A stretch of 64,000 nt of DNA from Saposhnikovia divaricata (GCA_036435485.1 CM071600.1:159414546-159478545); one strand, 5' to 3'; shown: positions 1 through 12,840, counted from the first letter of the stretch. Translations and numbers: made by a program. Notes: generated by a model not told the origin, from the sequence alone.

Positions 1-1306
1 AAATCATAAAATCTCTAAATAACACCAAGGGTTTCAAGTCTTATACCTTATTGAGAATGTGTACTAGCCTCACAAAGCCTTGTATGGACCTTAGGAGTGC
101 TTAAGCTTGCTAGAATAATCAAAAGATTCAAAGAAAACAAAGTTAGAACATGATAAACACTATTCATGCTCCTCTTTCTTGATTTTTTTGAAAATGGAAA
201 AAGATGAGTTTGAAGCTAAGATTTTGAGGAGATAAGTTTTATGAAATGTAAGACTCACCTTAATTATTTCAAGATCAAACAATGGCTGGAAGTTGGATTT
301 TGATTTTGGAATTAAAGGGTAGGCCGAATGGTTTGTTTGGAAGGGGGAAAGAGAGTTTCTTGCTTGGTTGATTATCCAATAATGCATAAAGTGATTTGTG
401 TGAGATAATATCTCATCCAAGTGGTTCTAGTGGAGTATGATGTATTGGATGATGAAAATTACAAGGCATGTGTCAAGATTTGGATGCTTGTAAGCTAACT
501 AGTTGGTTTGTTTTGCTAAGTACTAGTTCATTTCATGACCATGCTAGTTACTCTTGCCCACTTGGTTACTAGATATTTGTTCTAGTAGCTTGCACAAGAC
601 TCTTGCTTCCTCTGCTTGTTCCTTTGTTCGTTTATTGCTTAATTCGTTAATCGTTCGAGGGAATAATTCAATCGTCTCTAGTTAGGGTTTTACCGGGAAT
701 CCTCTTAATATTTCTATAATCATTCTCACTTCTTTTCTATAATCTCGGATTCCAACTTTCTCGAATCTTATTAAATAAGTCCCTAAATCGTTCCGTATCT
801 TGAGAATCTTGAGAAAAATTAAAGTGCCGATTTTCAGAATCCGATAGCTTTTACATACACTCTTTTTCCCTCCGGATCAATAATACGAACTCAGAATTTC
901 GTTCCGGGTACTTCTATATAGCGTCGTCTAATAATATTCTCAATTACACCAAAATCACTATTCATCCTTATTCTTTACTTATTCATCTAGGGTTGTACAA
1001 TTGTCCGTATTCTCTTTCGATCGTTCCTTAACCTTTTTACGGAACCACTGGATTAATCGCTATCGATCTGGATGACATGATAATATTCTCCTGCTTGGAA
1101 TTGCCATATCTTATTCCCTTAGGAGATAGATTATTCTTACCTATGTTGTCACCCTTTAGCATTCTTCAAGACATAGAAATAATAAAGTCGAATTCCATTC
1201 ATTCTTTTAAAACATCAACTATTACATTGTAGCCGTAGCCACTATTCATTCTGACATCATTAAATAAATAAAAGTTTTAATTCTACCCAAAATTTGGGTT
1301 CTTACA
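1..1306. mobile_element. 3' part of a giant Gypsy-type LTR (truncated by window start)
   Basis: Non-coding, AT-rich sequence ending in TTGGGTTCTTACA at 1306. Its layout resembles the last part of the solo LTR at 12381-16063: both carry 'cactattcatcc' stretches, a 'tttacatacact' block and a TTGGGTT-TTACA terminus. I therefore read it as the 3' end of a related, diverged LTR that starts before the window. No coding potential was seen. A 5-bp target duplication would begin at 1307 (attac) but the partner lies outside. Lineage (Tekay/Del or Ogre-like) is inferred from LTR size and the TGTAAC/TTACA ends only. Confidence 0.5.
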
Positions 1307-1566
1307 ATTACTGAACGTGCAAAGTCTTTTTATTGCATGAGTGCCACGTGTCCCACTCACACATTAAACATGGAATTGGTTGGGTGTATTAATGTTTAAA
1401 ACGATTTGGTTTTACTTTTCATTACAACTCTAATCATTTTTACATACACGGTTATTTTCTATGTACACAACCCACTCACAGTCACTTGTTATTTCACTTG
1501 GGCATTTTCACAAACACCTTTGCTACATATCTTTTTCTCTGATATTTTCTTCTCACATCGATTCTA

Positions 1567-4500
1567 ATGGCCACCAAAGCTTTTACTGCTCAAGGGTTAT
1601 TGTTTGTTCCTAATAACTATGCAGCCCCATTGAACAATGCAAACGTTCCAAAGGCGTTCAATTTGATTCAAAACTTCTTGCGGGATTCAGAGATTGGTAC
1701 AGCTTTAGTCGAACCACAAACTCTTTCTGCCACTCAGATTGCTACTTTTTGGAAGAAATCTACTTATGCTGATGGAGGAGAGAATGGGACTCCTTCAATC
1801 ATCTTCACATATGAGGAGACAGAGTATGTGATTACTCTTACAACAGTCAGAGATACTATGGGTTTTGATACACAAACTTCATACAGTGTTGCTGGTGAGA
1901 ATCAATTGAAAGAGATGTTGCAGCAACTTGGTTGTTCAAACTCTCTAGCAAGACTTGGTAATGTAAAAAGGCCAATGCTAAGGAAGGAGTGGAGTTTCTT
2001 CTTCGATTGCATCACAAGGGCCTTTGGCAAGAAAGTCACAAACTGGGATGCTATTCCTACTGACAGTCTTCAAATCGGGTATTCTCTTCTTTATGGAAGT
2101 AATTTCGATTTTGGTAGACTTGTTTTAATGAATATAGGTGACAGATTGTCAGAGTCTAGTATTGTCTACTTTGCTAGATTTTGTCAATTATTATTCACTG
2201 CTTGTGTTCCTAGTGTTGAGATTACTGAGGAGGACACCATACTGGCCTTTAAGGTTAATAAGAGAATATTCTCTGATTTGACCAATAAGGATGCAAACAA
2301 GGAGCAAGTACCTGAGTTCATTTTGCCACTTGCTCTACAAAATTTTCTACATCAACCCCAAGAACCACAACCTGAACCACAACAGCATGAAATTGTAAAC
2401 ACTGAACCCCTACAACCACCTGCAAACACTCAACCTCGAAACCTAAACACTGAAACTCAAACTTAACCACAAACCCAACCTCAACCTGAAAACAACCACC
2501 ACCTACCCAGGCCAAATCAAAACGTGGAGGTAGAACCAAACACACAGCATAGATCTGCTAGAGCTAAAAAGGAATCTGCTAAAGCTCAGAAGAAGTCTGT
2601 CAGGCCTAAAAGGGCTAGAAAGGAAAGAGCAAACAGACCTCCATCACCTTCTATTCTAGATGATCTAATGAAGAAGAAGAGACAGTTGAGGTGCCTCAAG
2701 CTAAAAGGAGAAGATTGATTCTTGATGAGTCTGATGAGGAGATAAACATTGAAGCTCCAGAGGTGATTTTCAAGGAAATACCTACTGTTGAGGTACATAC
2801 TGCAGAAGAAGTTGTTCATAAAACTGAGAATGTACAAATGGATGAGGCAAACAGATATGGTTTTGCTGCTATGGATGATTTTGTTGAAACATTCATACCA
2901 TTCTCTGATTCAATTAATGTTCCTATCTCACCTGTCATTGCAAATTCTGAAGAAATTGGTGCAGCTGATCAACCTACTGTAGTACTTGATGAAACAGTAG
3001 CATCACACACTGAGCTATTCTCTGATGCTCACCAGGTTTCTGAGAAAGGTGAAGAAGTTGAAAAATCAACCAAGGCTGTACTTTCTGAGCCTATGGATGC
3101 AGTTCTTGAAGATGCAAAGTCTGTTGATAAGACTGTTGACACTAGAGAGCAACCTGCAGAGAATGTTCTTGATGAAACTGCAGAGAATGTTGAACATGTT
3201 GCTGAACATATTGATCCAGTTGGAGATGCAGATGCTGATGTTGAAGGTGAAGGGAGTGCAGAATCTAACTCTTCTCAGAGTATACCAGTACAAATTGATG
3301 CTAAGCACACACCTTTTTCTCAACCTTCACAGCAACATGAAATTGAAGCAGAACATTTTGCCAAGAATTCAAGGGATTAGTATAAGTCAGATTGCATTTT
3401 TCCTACTGAAAGAGCAGCTAAATTTGTGCATCAATCTGCCAACAAGATTTCGAATCCTGATATTCTCTCAAATCTGCAAGCAACTATTGTTCAAGTCAAG
3501 ACTCTGAATGAAAGATTTGATGAGTCTCAAAAGGCAATTAATGAATTGAGAGCTGATGTTGTTGCTCGAGATATGACCATACAGAGGGATAATCAAACAA
3601 AGTTTAAGACCATTTCTAAAGCTCAAGAAACTCTGTTCCAAAGGCTAGGTCAAGTTGAACAGAATCAGACTGTCTTGTCTGGAAAGATTGTTTCCATTGC
3701 TAACTCCTTGGAGCTGATTACATCTATATTGATTCCTGATGATGTGAAAAAGGGGGAGAGAGTTGCTAAGTCTAAATGCAGGCAATCTCAAACTCTGACT
3801 AAGAGGGATGATACTGAAGATGGAGGAGCAAAGGACAAAGGGAAGATATTAAGAGTTTATCTAAATCAAAGTCTGAGATCTGGCAAGTCTTTCAAATCAA
3901 AGTCTGATGGAATATACACTGATACTCAGGGTACTTCAAAATCCAGGAGTTTGTTATTCACTGCTGAAAATCGATAGACTGATGAAGAACTGGCTGCTAA
4001 GTTATTTCTTGAAGAAAATGAAGAAGGAGTTACTATTGAAGACATTAAAGCTGAAGAAAAGAATCTACAAGAAGAACATCAGAAAGCTTTAAAGTCTGGA
4101 AAATTTAAGAAGAAAGAAAAAGCTCGTAGGCCTGTTCTTAAAGGCATTGTTATCAAGGAAAATGTTGGTACTGATTAAAGATTACAAGTGTCTAAGAAAC
4201 CAACAGAAGAAGAAGTTAAGTTAAAGCTGAAAGGCATTGTTAAAGAAGGAGAAGTTTCAAAGAAAGTGAATACAACCTCTGTTGCTACACAAGTTGTACA
4301 GAAACCTTTATCTACTCAGATGCAAATGGTTTTTGGAAAACCAACACTTTATGATCCAACTCTGATGACTGGAGGTACTACTACTGATTTTTTACATGGT
4401 AGAGCTTTAACAGGTAAGCAAGGTCGAGATAAATCTGGATTGGGCTCTCATAGAGAAGTCAGAATGAATACTGGTCCTCGAGATCCTTCATCACTAGTTG

Positions 4501-5099
4501 TTCCAGGTCTTGGTGTTACTCAGGAGAGTTTAGGCAGACTGGAGTCAGTACAGTTGATTCATCAAAGAAGTTTGAACAAAGATTTTCTACTGTATTTCAT
4601 GGAAGATTGTACTGTGTACAAAATTGGTGAGTATGATCTTGATTTGAAGCTATGGGAGGAATTAGAATATGTTCTATATCTCTTCAAGGTGAAAAATCAA
4701 AGGACTCAACAAGCTGCAAATGTGCTAAGAAAGAAGATGCTACATAATTTGGCAGTTAGAGGTATGAAATACAACAGTCAATATGTCCCAAAGTACAGAG
4801 ATTATCATGGGAATATTGTTGAGATAGAGAAGGATAGTGCTAAACTGAAGACAGACCTGGGTATAACAGTTCTTGATTTTAACTCAGAGTCAGAGAAAGC
4901 ACAGTTCATCAGACTGGGTAATGAAATGAAAAGAAACAAAATCTATGATCTGAGATCTGCTATCTACCAAACTGGTGAAGATGATCCTAAGCTGAAGGAG
5001 ATCAAGGAAGTTATGCAGATAGAACTTGAAAATGCAGACAGAAGATTACTTATAGACTATCTCAGATCAACACCAGATGTTGAGGAAATTAAGGATTAA
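1567..5099 (+). pseudogene. Decayed Sirevirus env-like ORF (ORF3)
   Basis: A reading frame of about 1,175 codons is broken by one frameshift near 2690 and by in-frame stops at 2464, 3378, 3975 and 4176. Between these it stays open, so it was coding until recently. The first 290 residues begin MATKAFTAQGLLFVPNNY and resemble the globular N-terminal region of the ORF that follows pol in dicot Sireviruses. A Pro/Gln-rich tail, a Lys/Arg-rich basic stretch (about 2540-2720), an acidic Glu/Val/Asp-rich region (2700-3370) and a predicted coiled coil (about 3480-3740) follow. I see no convincing signal peptide or membrane segment, so 'envelope-like' reflects position rather than demonstrated function. 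Alternative: an unrelated captured host gene; this is less likely because PPT and LTR follow directly. Confidence 0.6.
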
Positions 5100-5240
5100 A
5101 ACTCTGTAAGAATTTTCTTGTTTTCTGTAGATTTTGTTAAGTAGAAGTTAAACTCTGTTTGTATATTAAACACTATATTTGTTTATTTGTTTTGACATCA
5201 TCAATTATTGTTAAACTTGTGCATTTTTGCTAATGAACAA

Positions 5241-5252
5241 GTTTGGGGAGAT
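5241..5252 (+). other. Polypurine tract of Sirevirus-like element
   Basis: The purine-rich stretch GTTTGGGGAGAT lies immediately before the TGTTAG start of the LTR, the site that primes plus-strand DNA synthesis in LTR elements. Confidence 0.65.
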
Positions 5253-5769
5253 TGTTAGAAATAATTGATGTGAATATTAATCAGTGTTTAAGTGTTACAG
5301 TGAATTATCAGAGTTTAGCTGGAAGTAGTCAGAGTTTGTTAAACGCTGACAGATGGAAGCTCGATAGAGTTTGTTAAACTCTGTCTGGAGGCAGCGTCTA
5401 CTGGTCAACAGTGTTTGAAGAATTATTATGGAAGCAATATCTTTGAAGATTGGATAGCTGTCAAAGAGATTGAGTTGACTAAGGAGACGTGTAGCAATCG
5501 TAATTGATATCAATTGTATAGCTAATTTATAGGAGTATCAATTATCGATTGTATAGCAGCTGTATATCTTATAAATACAGTTAGGTTAACCCTAGAAGGG
5601 TATCGATCATTGTGAAACATTATTCATTGTAACCTAAGCAGCTCTCTGTGATAGTTTACATCACTGAGAGAGGAATTATAAATTTCAAACAGTTTTTAAT
5701 TGTTTAAACATGTGTTTTATTGTTAATCTCTCATACAATCTTGATTATAATTGTGTATTCGGCCTAACA
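5253..5769 (+). mobile_element. 3' LTR of Sirevirus-like element (517 bp)
   Basis: Starts TGTTAGAAATAATTG and ends TTCGGCCTAACA, giving short inverted ends. A TATA-like motif (cttataaatacag) is near 5570. Two near-palindromes built on AGAGTTTGTTAAACTCT occur at about 5330-5348 and 5366-5382 in the U3 part. The right flank is integrase coding sequence of the next element. Confidence 0.65.
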
Positions 5770-7846
5770 CTTTCACACTTAACCATGTAACTACTAAGAA
5801 GGTTCAAAAGACTCCATATGAGATATGGGAGGAGAAAAGGTCATGCATGAGCTTTATGAAAGTTTGGGGATGCAAGGCGTTTGTGAAACGTCAAGTATCT
5901 GACAAGCTTGGACCTAAATCCAAAGAGTGCAATTTTGTGGGATACCCTAATGAAACAAAGGCGTATTATTTTTATAGTCCTTCTGAGCAGAAATTGTTTA
6001 TTGCTCGAGATGTTGTCTTCAAGGAAAGAGATTTTGTTTCCAAAAGAAATAGTGGGAGAACTATAGATCTCGATGAAGATCGAGAACCACAAAATAGCAT
6101 TGAACCTGAAGTGGAACAAGAGAAGGATAATGATAATGATCAATAAACACAGGCTGTTCGTAGAACTGGTAGAATTCGCCATGAGCCAGAGAGATATGGA
6201 TTTCTCTTGACTCAATGTGGTGATTTGATGCTCATAGATGAAGATGAGCCTCTCACATACCAAGATGTTATGAACAGTCCAGACTCTAAGAGATGGCTTG
6301 AAGCCATGAAATCCGAGATGGATTCCATGTACGAAAACCAAGTATGGACTTTGGTTGATCCACCTGAAAGGGTAAAACCCGTAAGGTGCAAATGGGTTTT
6401 CAAGAAGAAAACTGATATGGATGGAAATGTTCAGACCCATAAAGCAAGGCTGGTTGCAAAAGGTTTCAAACAAATTCATGGTATTGACTATGATGAAACT
6501 TTCGCACCAGTGGCTATGGTCAAATCCATAAGGATTTTGCTTGCCATTGCAGCATTCCATGATTATGAAATCTGGCAAATGGATGTCAAAACAGCCTTCC
6601 TTAATGGAAGCCTTGAAGAGGATATGTACATGACACAACCTGAAGGTTTTATCGATCTAAGGAATGTTGGCAAGGTATGTAAATTACGTCGATCCATTTA
6701 TGGATTGAAGCAAGCCTCTAGGGGATGAATATCCGTTTTGATGAAATAGTCAAAGAGTATGGCTTTGTTCAAAACGAAGATGAACCTTGTGTTTACAAGA
6801 AGGTTAGTGGGAGCCATGTGGCATTCATAGTACTATATGTTGATGATATACTACTAATGGGGAATGACATACCTTCTCTAAAGGCTGTTAAGACTTGGTT
6901 AGGGAGCAATTTCTCTATGAAAGACTTAGGAGAGGCAACCTACATTCTAGGAATGAGGATCTATAGAGATACTAGAAGGATGATCGGTCTAAGTCAGAGC
7001 ACATACATTGATAAGGTTTTGCATCATTTTGGTATGCAAAATGCAAAAAGGGGATATGTCCCCGTGTCTCAAGGGATAACGATCTCTAAAGACCAGTGGC
7101 TGAAATCATTGGATGAGAAGGACCACATGAGTAAAGTTCCATATGGCTCAGCAATTGGATTTATCATGTATGCAATGGTATGTACTCTCCCAGATGTTTC
7201 GTATGCTTTGAGCATGACGAGCAGATACCAGTCTAATCCAGGTGAAGGTCACTGGATGGCAGTCAAGAATATTCTAAAGTACCTGAAAAGGACTAAAGAT
7301 TCATTCTTGGTGTATGGAAGAAAGGAGAAACTGGTTGTAAAAGGTTACACCGATGCAAGTTTCCAAACAGACAGAGATGATACTGTATCACAGTCTGGTT
7401 TTGTGTTTTGTCTAAACGGAGGTGCTATAAGCTGGAAGAGTTCAAAGCAAGAAACAGTAGCTGATTCTACAATGGAGGCTGAGTACATTGTAGCTTGTGA
7501 AGCAGCTAAGGAAGCTGTTTGGATTCGAAAATTCATTACTGATTTGGGAGTGGTTCCATCGATCGCAGATCCCATTGATCTATATTACGATAATAATGGA
7601 GCCATTTCACAGGCTAAAGAACCTAGATCACACTCCCGATCCAAACATATACTCAGGAGATTTCACCTCATTCGAGAGATTAATGAAAGGGGTGACATAC
7701 ACATATGTAAAGTGCACACAAATGATAACATTGCAGATCCACTGACCAAAGGCTTGTCGCAGCAGAGCACGATGGTCACACTAGTTCCATGGGTATTAGA
7801 TACATGGGTGATTGGCTCTAGTGCAAGTGGGAGATTGTTAGTGTAG
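5770..7846 (+). pseudogene. Copia pol fragment (integrase C-terminus, RT, RNase H), Angela/BARE-like
   Basis: Begins inside the integrase (KTPYEIWEEKR and GWGCKAF-like motifs) and runs through reverse transcriptase to RNase H and the end of pol. RT landmarks are KARLVAKGF, WQMDVKTAFLNG, YGLKQAS and the catalytic LYVDDILLMGND motif. RNase H shows GYTDASF and a C-terminal NIADPLTKGL. In-frame stops occur at 6144-6146 (CAA to TAA would explain it) and at 6726-6728 (TGG to TGA), so pol is dead. The LTR sequence (TGTTAGTGTAGGTGCCCTA) and the post-RT motif DHMSKVPYGSA resemble the Angela/BARE group. The left end is cut by the Sirevirus LTR; gag, protease and most of integrase are missing here. Confidence 0.85.
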
Positions 7847-9358
7847 GTGCCCTAAAGGCAATACATTGTTTCCTTTGATAAACCTTTATGTCATTTGATT
7901 ATTCAATAAACGTATTTATTATGACTTTAATTACTACGATATATTTGTTAGCATAATAAATGTCCGTAGAATCATGATAGACATTGTATAGTTTAAGTAC
8001 ATGACTTGAACTTGAGATTATATAATATATCATATTCTTAAAGGTCCCTAGTCGAGTATTATTATATATAGGACAATAATAATACATAAATAGACTAGTA
8101 TGTTGTTTGATAGATAACCACATCTCATTGGTTATAAGTATGGAGATACTAAAGCCAATACATAGGTACATGTAGGAGTACATGGTACTGGACAGACCCA
8201 TAGTGAGATTCTTCATGTTTAATAAAGTCATAAGAAAGACTCACAGTGATAATGGTGTAATGATCCTTTGACTTGAGATCATTATATTTCTATACGAGGA
8301 TTAATATACTTTGACTACATTAAAAGTTACCTTTGACCAGGTGACGATAAAAGTGGACATCGGGTATATCATGAGTCGTATGAGAAATATGAATGATAGA
8401 TAAAGGATTTAACCCTCCTATAATTAGGAGAGATATTATTGGCCTCTTGATTGAGTGAGACTATAAAATGCATGGCCGTGCTCAAATAATGATTTATTTT
8501 TAATAGTCTACTCATGGATCAAGTAAACCCGGATTAAATGTTGAAGAGGATGACTAAATACATGCCTCGAGTTTAATCTATAATATTTAGTTAAAGGGAT
8601 TATATTACATGGAAACATTAATCATGAAAGGTTTAATATGGATCACCATTTAAATTATTATTACTTGGGTAGCAATGATGTGTTACTAGATGCCGCTCTT
8701 TGTTTACGATTTTAAATTGGGATTTTAAAATCGTTGCCAACGTAATAATAACCTATCGGGTCACACACAAAGAATGCTCGGAGGATTATTTAATTTGAAT
8801 TCGCATTTAAATTAAATGATAGAATTCGAATTATTTATTACTAATTTAAGTATGACTTAATTAATGTAATAAATGGAATTTTGAATTTATTAATTCAGAA
8901 ATACAGTTATTATTTAATTGAGAAAGTCTTAGTTAGATAATGATTAAAAAAACTGAATTAATATGGGTCTAATTGGGATTACGGCTGATTTCGTTTTTGT
9001 CTCTCCTATATTATATCTTTTCGTGGCTTGGAAAGGGTTACACATTTTATTAAAAACCCTAGCTGCTAGAGAGGTAGAGAGAAAAGAGAGAAAGAAAAAT
9101 GGATTATTGTGCTAGTACACAGCATCCTCTGTTCGAGCTTCTGCGTGGATACTGATAGAGCGTAGATCGTTGCATACGGGATATGTGGTGTTCAATCAAG
9201 ATAGGAACTCCATCTATCAACCGAATCGTAAAGCTTCTTATGGTACAGATTCTGATCTCCATAATCTGCCCAGAATTATACATGGATCCTGGTTTGGGTT
9301 TCGAATCTTTTTTTGTTTTATTTACGTTTATCCGCTGCGTTTTATGCCTCGGAACCCA
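7836..9358 (+). mobile_element. 3' LTR of Angela/BARE-like Copia element (about 1.5 kb)
   Basis: The LTR starts TGTTAGTGTAGGTGCCC right after a purine tract (gtgcaagtgggagat) that overlaps the end of pol. The body is non-coding. The 3' end is less certain: the sequence changes to RT coding of another Copia element near 9359-9400, just after GCCTCGGAACCCA, which I take as the LTR end. An ORF over 9170-9360 is LTR sequence, not a gene. Confidence 0.6.
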
Positions 9359-9361
9359 ATA

Positions 9362-10438
9362 GTATTGCCTTTCAGTTATGTTATTAATGAAAGTGACAAG
9401 TGTGTCTACACCAAAGTTAAAGGTAGTGAGTGTGTCATCTTGTGCCTATATGTGGATGACATATTACTATTTGGAACTAATATTGAGATTATTAACGAGG
9501 CAAAAGCTTTCTTGAAAAGGCATTTTGAAATAAAGGATATGGGTAAGGCTAGTGTGATTTTTGGACTCAAGCTGACTCAGTCAGCCGAGGGAATAACTTT
9601 ATCACAGTCTCATTATATAGAGAAATCTATACTTGAGAAATATGGTTATTCACAGTGTAGAATCTCTAGTACACCCTATGATCCTAAAGTTGCCCTTGTC
9701 AAGAATACTTCATGAGTACCTGTGTCTCAGTTAAGGTATTCTCGGATTATAGGGAGCTTGCAATATCATGCTAACTGTACTAGACCAGATATTTCATACT
9801 CTATGTCTAAGTTGGCTAGATATACAAGCTTTCTAAACAGGACTCATTGGGATGCTCTTGATAGAGTACTTAGATATCTAAATGGCACAATGTACCTTAG
9901 TTTACACTATAGGAGATTTCCTGGTGTACTTGATGGGTACAGTGATGCAAGTTGGATAGCTAAGAAGTTTGGTTCCAATGGAGTGACTGGATACGTGTTC
10001 ACCTTGGCAGGTGGAGCAATATCCTGGAAGTCGACCAAACAGACTATAGTAACTCGGTCTACTTTTGAGGATGACTTGTGTGCACTTAATGCCACAGGAA
10101 CGGAGGCTGAATGGTTACACGGACTTATGTCCGCGATACCTGTAGTCAGTAGATCGCTTCCTACGATTGCTATTCATTGTTATAGTCGAACAACTATTGA
10201 CAAGATTAGCAGTAGAAGGTATAATGCTAAAACAAAGAGGCACATCCAAGTTAGACTAAAGTCTATAAGGGGTTTAGTGTCTGATAGGATTATAGCTGTA
10301 GAGTTCATAGGAACTCAGAATAATATAGCTGATCCTTCGACTAAAGGACTGGAACTTGCAGTGGTCCTTAAGTCGAGGTTGGGGATGGGACTGTCAACCC
10401 ATCATAGTTCATCAACTGTGGGAACCCAATGTACATGA
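9362..10438 (+). pseudogene. Second Copia pol fragment (RT C-terminus and RNase H)
   Basis: Opens in RT just ahead of the catalytic CLYVDDILLFGTNI box and continues with DMGKASVIFGLKL, SQSHYIEKS, CTRPDISYSMSKLARY and the RNase H region (GYSDASW, GGAISWKSTKQT, ending NIADPSTKGLELA). One in-frame stop at 9713-9715 breaks it. The motif set differs clearly from the neighbouring Angela-like copy, so this is another Copia family. Its upstream part was separated by the Angela-like insertion. Lineage cannot be fixed by eye. Confidence 0.8.
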
Positions 10439-10961
10439 GAGGAGATCCCTTGAAGTGTATTCAATGTGGTAATAACAAGTTGTAAGGACGAATTGGTAGT
10501 ACCTTTGCTACATAGATGATACTTTTGTATCTGAGTCTATCCCCTGTAAACCTAGAAGGTACTGACACTGCTAGTTAAGCAAGAGTTATTATAACTCTGA
10601 ATGGGGTCAAGTCATTTGACGAGATGATTGCAGTACATCTCTGGAGATGCCCAGCTAAGTGAATGTAATTGTGTGGTCGCAATTAGAGGAAAGGGTTATT
10701 CCTTGAAGCATTCGACGAACAGGATCGAGGCAAGACCATTAATGTCTCAAAGCCGTAGATTGGCACCATAGCCTTTGACTTGTCGTCGTCTATGGAACAT
10801 GGTTACACCAAACGGATTAAGATTCAAGGTGAAACATTCCATCTGAATCCGGTAGTCATCAAAGTAGGGGACTTAGGAGGGTTCATACCCGGAAGGGTAC
10901 CGACTCTGAAAAAAGTCATGATGAGAAACCTGAAGCATTTCTGTATGGATTTATGGGGGAT
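10439..10961 (+). other. 3' untranslated internal region and PPT of the second Copia element
   Basis: Non-coding stretch between the end of pol and the LTR. It ends in the purine tract TTATGGGGGAT directly before TGTTAG. A 67-codon ORF inside has no recognisable content and I do not call it. Confidence 0.5.
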
Positions 10962-11270
10962 TGTTAGAAAATGGAGTTTTTAGAGAATAAATTTTATATG
11001 TTCTTTAGATTAATTCCGATTTTTAACGATTGGAAATTGTTCCTTGCTATGGGGACTTAAATTTTCATATATGGATCTAAGTAATTATCTTAGTGAAATC
11101 AATAGAGAAATAGAGTTGAAGTTAGTAGCTTGAATTGAAATGAGAATGTGTATTTGTCCCACATTGAAATAAATAAAAGGGGTTGTTGGCTTTTTATAGT
11201 ATCACACACATGGGTAGTATACAACTACTAAAGTGTGTGATGGTGCATGGTGTTACTATGTGCTTCATGC

Positions 11271-11294
11271 GCACACACACACACGCGCGCGCGC
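11271..11294. repeat. (CA)n(CG)n microsatellite
   Basis: GCACACACACACACGCGCGCGC followed by a GC-rich patch; alternating purine-pyrimidine DNA within the LTR. Confidence 0.9.
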
Positions 11295-11449
11295 CGTCGC
11301 CGCCCGCCACGCTACGCCACGCCTCGACTCAACTATACTCGGGTTGGCTCGGTCAAAAGGCGATTTGGGCAAATGTCTCGGCGTCTCGCGTATGCGAGGC
11401 GACCTGGGCGAGGGATTTTATTTATATGTGAACAATATTTTAATTAGAA

Positions 11450-11452
<3 letters not shown>

Positions 11453-11494
<42 letters not shown>
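11453..11494. repeat. (TA)n microsatellite
   Basis: About 20 uninterrupted TA units inside the second Copia LTR. Confidence 0.95.
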
Positions 11495-11496
<2 letters not shown>

Positions 11497-12782
11497 ATTG
11501 GGCTGGGTTATCTTTCTCTTGGGCTGGGCTGGATCAGAGATTAATTTAACTATTAAAATCTGATGGACTAGTTGGGCTTTCTAAACAGATTGAACCTGGA
11601 GAAAATAATATATTCGGATTAATTAAAATATTGAAACTGAAATGTGTAGATTAAATATAATGTAACAATTACGATTTATTTAATTTAAAATTAGCCGTTT
11701 TTTATTAAATATAAATCAGCCGTTTCATTTTTGTTAAATGGAAATGGGGCAGTTACGATTCTAATATTAATAGGGTGGTATCAATTACATTTAGCCTCTA
11801 CTATAAATAGAGAGCTAAGCTGCTGGTTTTGACACACCACACCTTACATTCTCTCCTCTCCTCTCTACACTCCTTACTCTCCCTCTATATACAGTGCTCT
11901 ACTTGTGGGGTTTTTCTGACGATTGAGGTGCCAGTCAAACTTGAGTTTTGTGGTTGCTGTGATCATATAACTCAGAGCTGTTTTATCCTGGAAGAGGTGT
12001 TGCAAGCATCCCGACACAGTGTAAGGGGGGGCGATTATCTCTTCAAGAGCAGTCAGGACTTCGAGCAAGGCCTGGCGACTCAGCTGTTTTTCTTATTAGT
12101 TTGATATACTGCTAAAGCTATGGCTCCAGGTATTTCTTCTATTTTTCCTTTGTTCTTTCAGTTACTGAGATACATTCTTTCTGCCTTCATGTTTTGTTTC
12201 GTTAATTGCTTGCTTGGCCTCGGCTTGTTTAATATGTTATATAACTGCCTCTATGTTGCTGTAATAGTCTTATTTTCCAACATATTATACATCCCAAAAT
12301 ATCCTGTTCATTCCAAATCTCCAACACATTATATAATCAATATGATTAACCTCCAAAACAACATAATCCACCAGCCACTATGTAACACCCCCAAATTCCC
12401 TACAGGAATCTAGGTCGTCACATCTCTTGCGGAATATTCAATCACCTACTCATAATATAATCTACAACAATATTCGTAATAAACTCCATAATTACTCCAC
12501 GGGTTATAGTCTTAGAACAAGTACTTAATAATCCAAAAGTTATTACATATCAAGTTCACTTCCCAGAATCTCTGAAATATTATTACAACTTCAAAATACT
12601 AGATAATAGAGCATTAAACAACTAATTTTCAGATACTGAAAAACTAATGCGCTGAATTAGTTTCTTTTCCCATTTCCTTTATCTCGGTTCGCCACACTAG
12701 TGCCAGCTCCGGACGCCGCTGTTTTAGAATATTTAAAATAACAAGAATGAGCCAAAAATGCCGAGCAAGTTTTATATCACCA

Positions 12783-12783
<1 letters not shown>

Positions 12784-12833
<50 letters not shown>
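12784..12833. repeat. (TA)n microsatellite in solo LTR
   Basis: About 25 TA/AT units; a second short TA run lies at 12965-12981. Confidence 0.95.

Positions 12834-12840
<7 letters not shown>

Larger units (their letters stand above)
1307..5769 (+). mobile_element. Sirevirus-like Copia element, 3' part (env-like ORF, PPT, 3' LTR)
   Basis: The block holds a long post-pol ORF, a polypurine tract just before an LTR, and an LTR with TGTTAG...CTAACA ends. This is the order expected at the 3' end of a Sirevirus, a Copia lineage with an extra ORF after pol. Gag and pol are absent and presumably lie left of the window, beyond the Gypsy LTR that interrupts the element at 1306. Right of the LTR the sequence goes straight into the integrase of another Copia element, so this copy appears to be inserted there. 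Confidence 0.6.
10962..12282 (+). mobile_element. 3' LTR of the second Copia element (1.32 kb)
   Basis: Starts TGTTAGAAAATGG and ends TATTTTCCAACA, an inverted pair of 11 of 12 positions. A promoter-like ACTATAAATAGAGAGC at about 11800 is the likely LTR TATA box. The LTR holds two microsatellites (CA/CG at 11271, TA at 11453). A CDS-like stretch 11829-12104 has no recognised homology and is LTR. Confidence 0.6.

Noticed and set aside
5841..6638. 265-residue minus-strand ORF
   Set aside because: Exact antisense of Copia integrase/RT coding sequence; its frame is a shadow of the real one.
11183..11544. Overlapping small ORFs around the CA/CG repeat
   Set aside because: Three frames open at once over low-complexity LTR sequence; no protein similarity.
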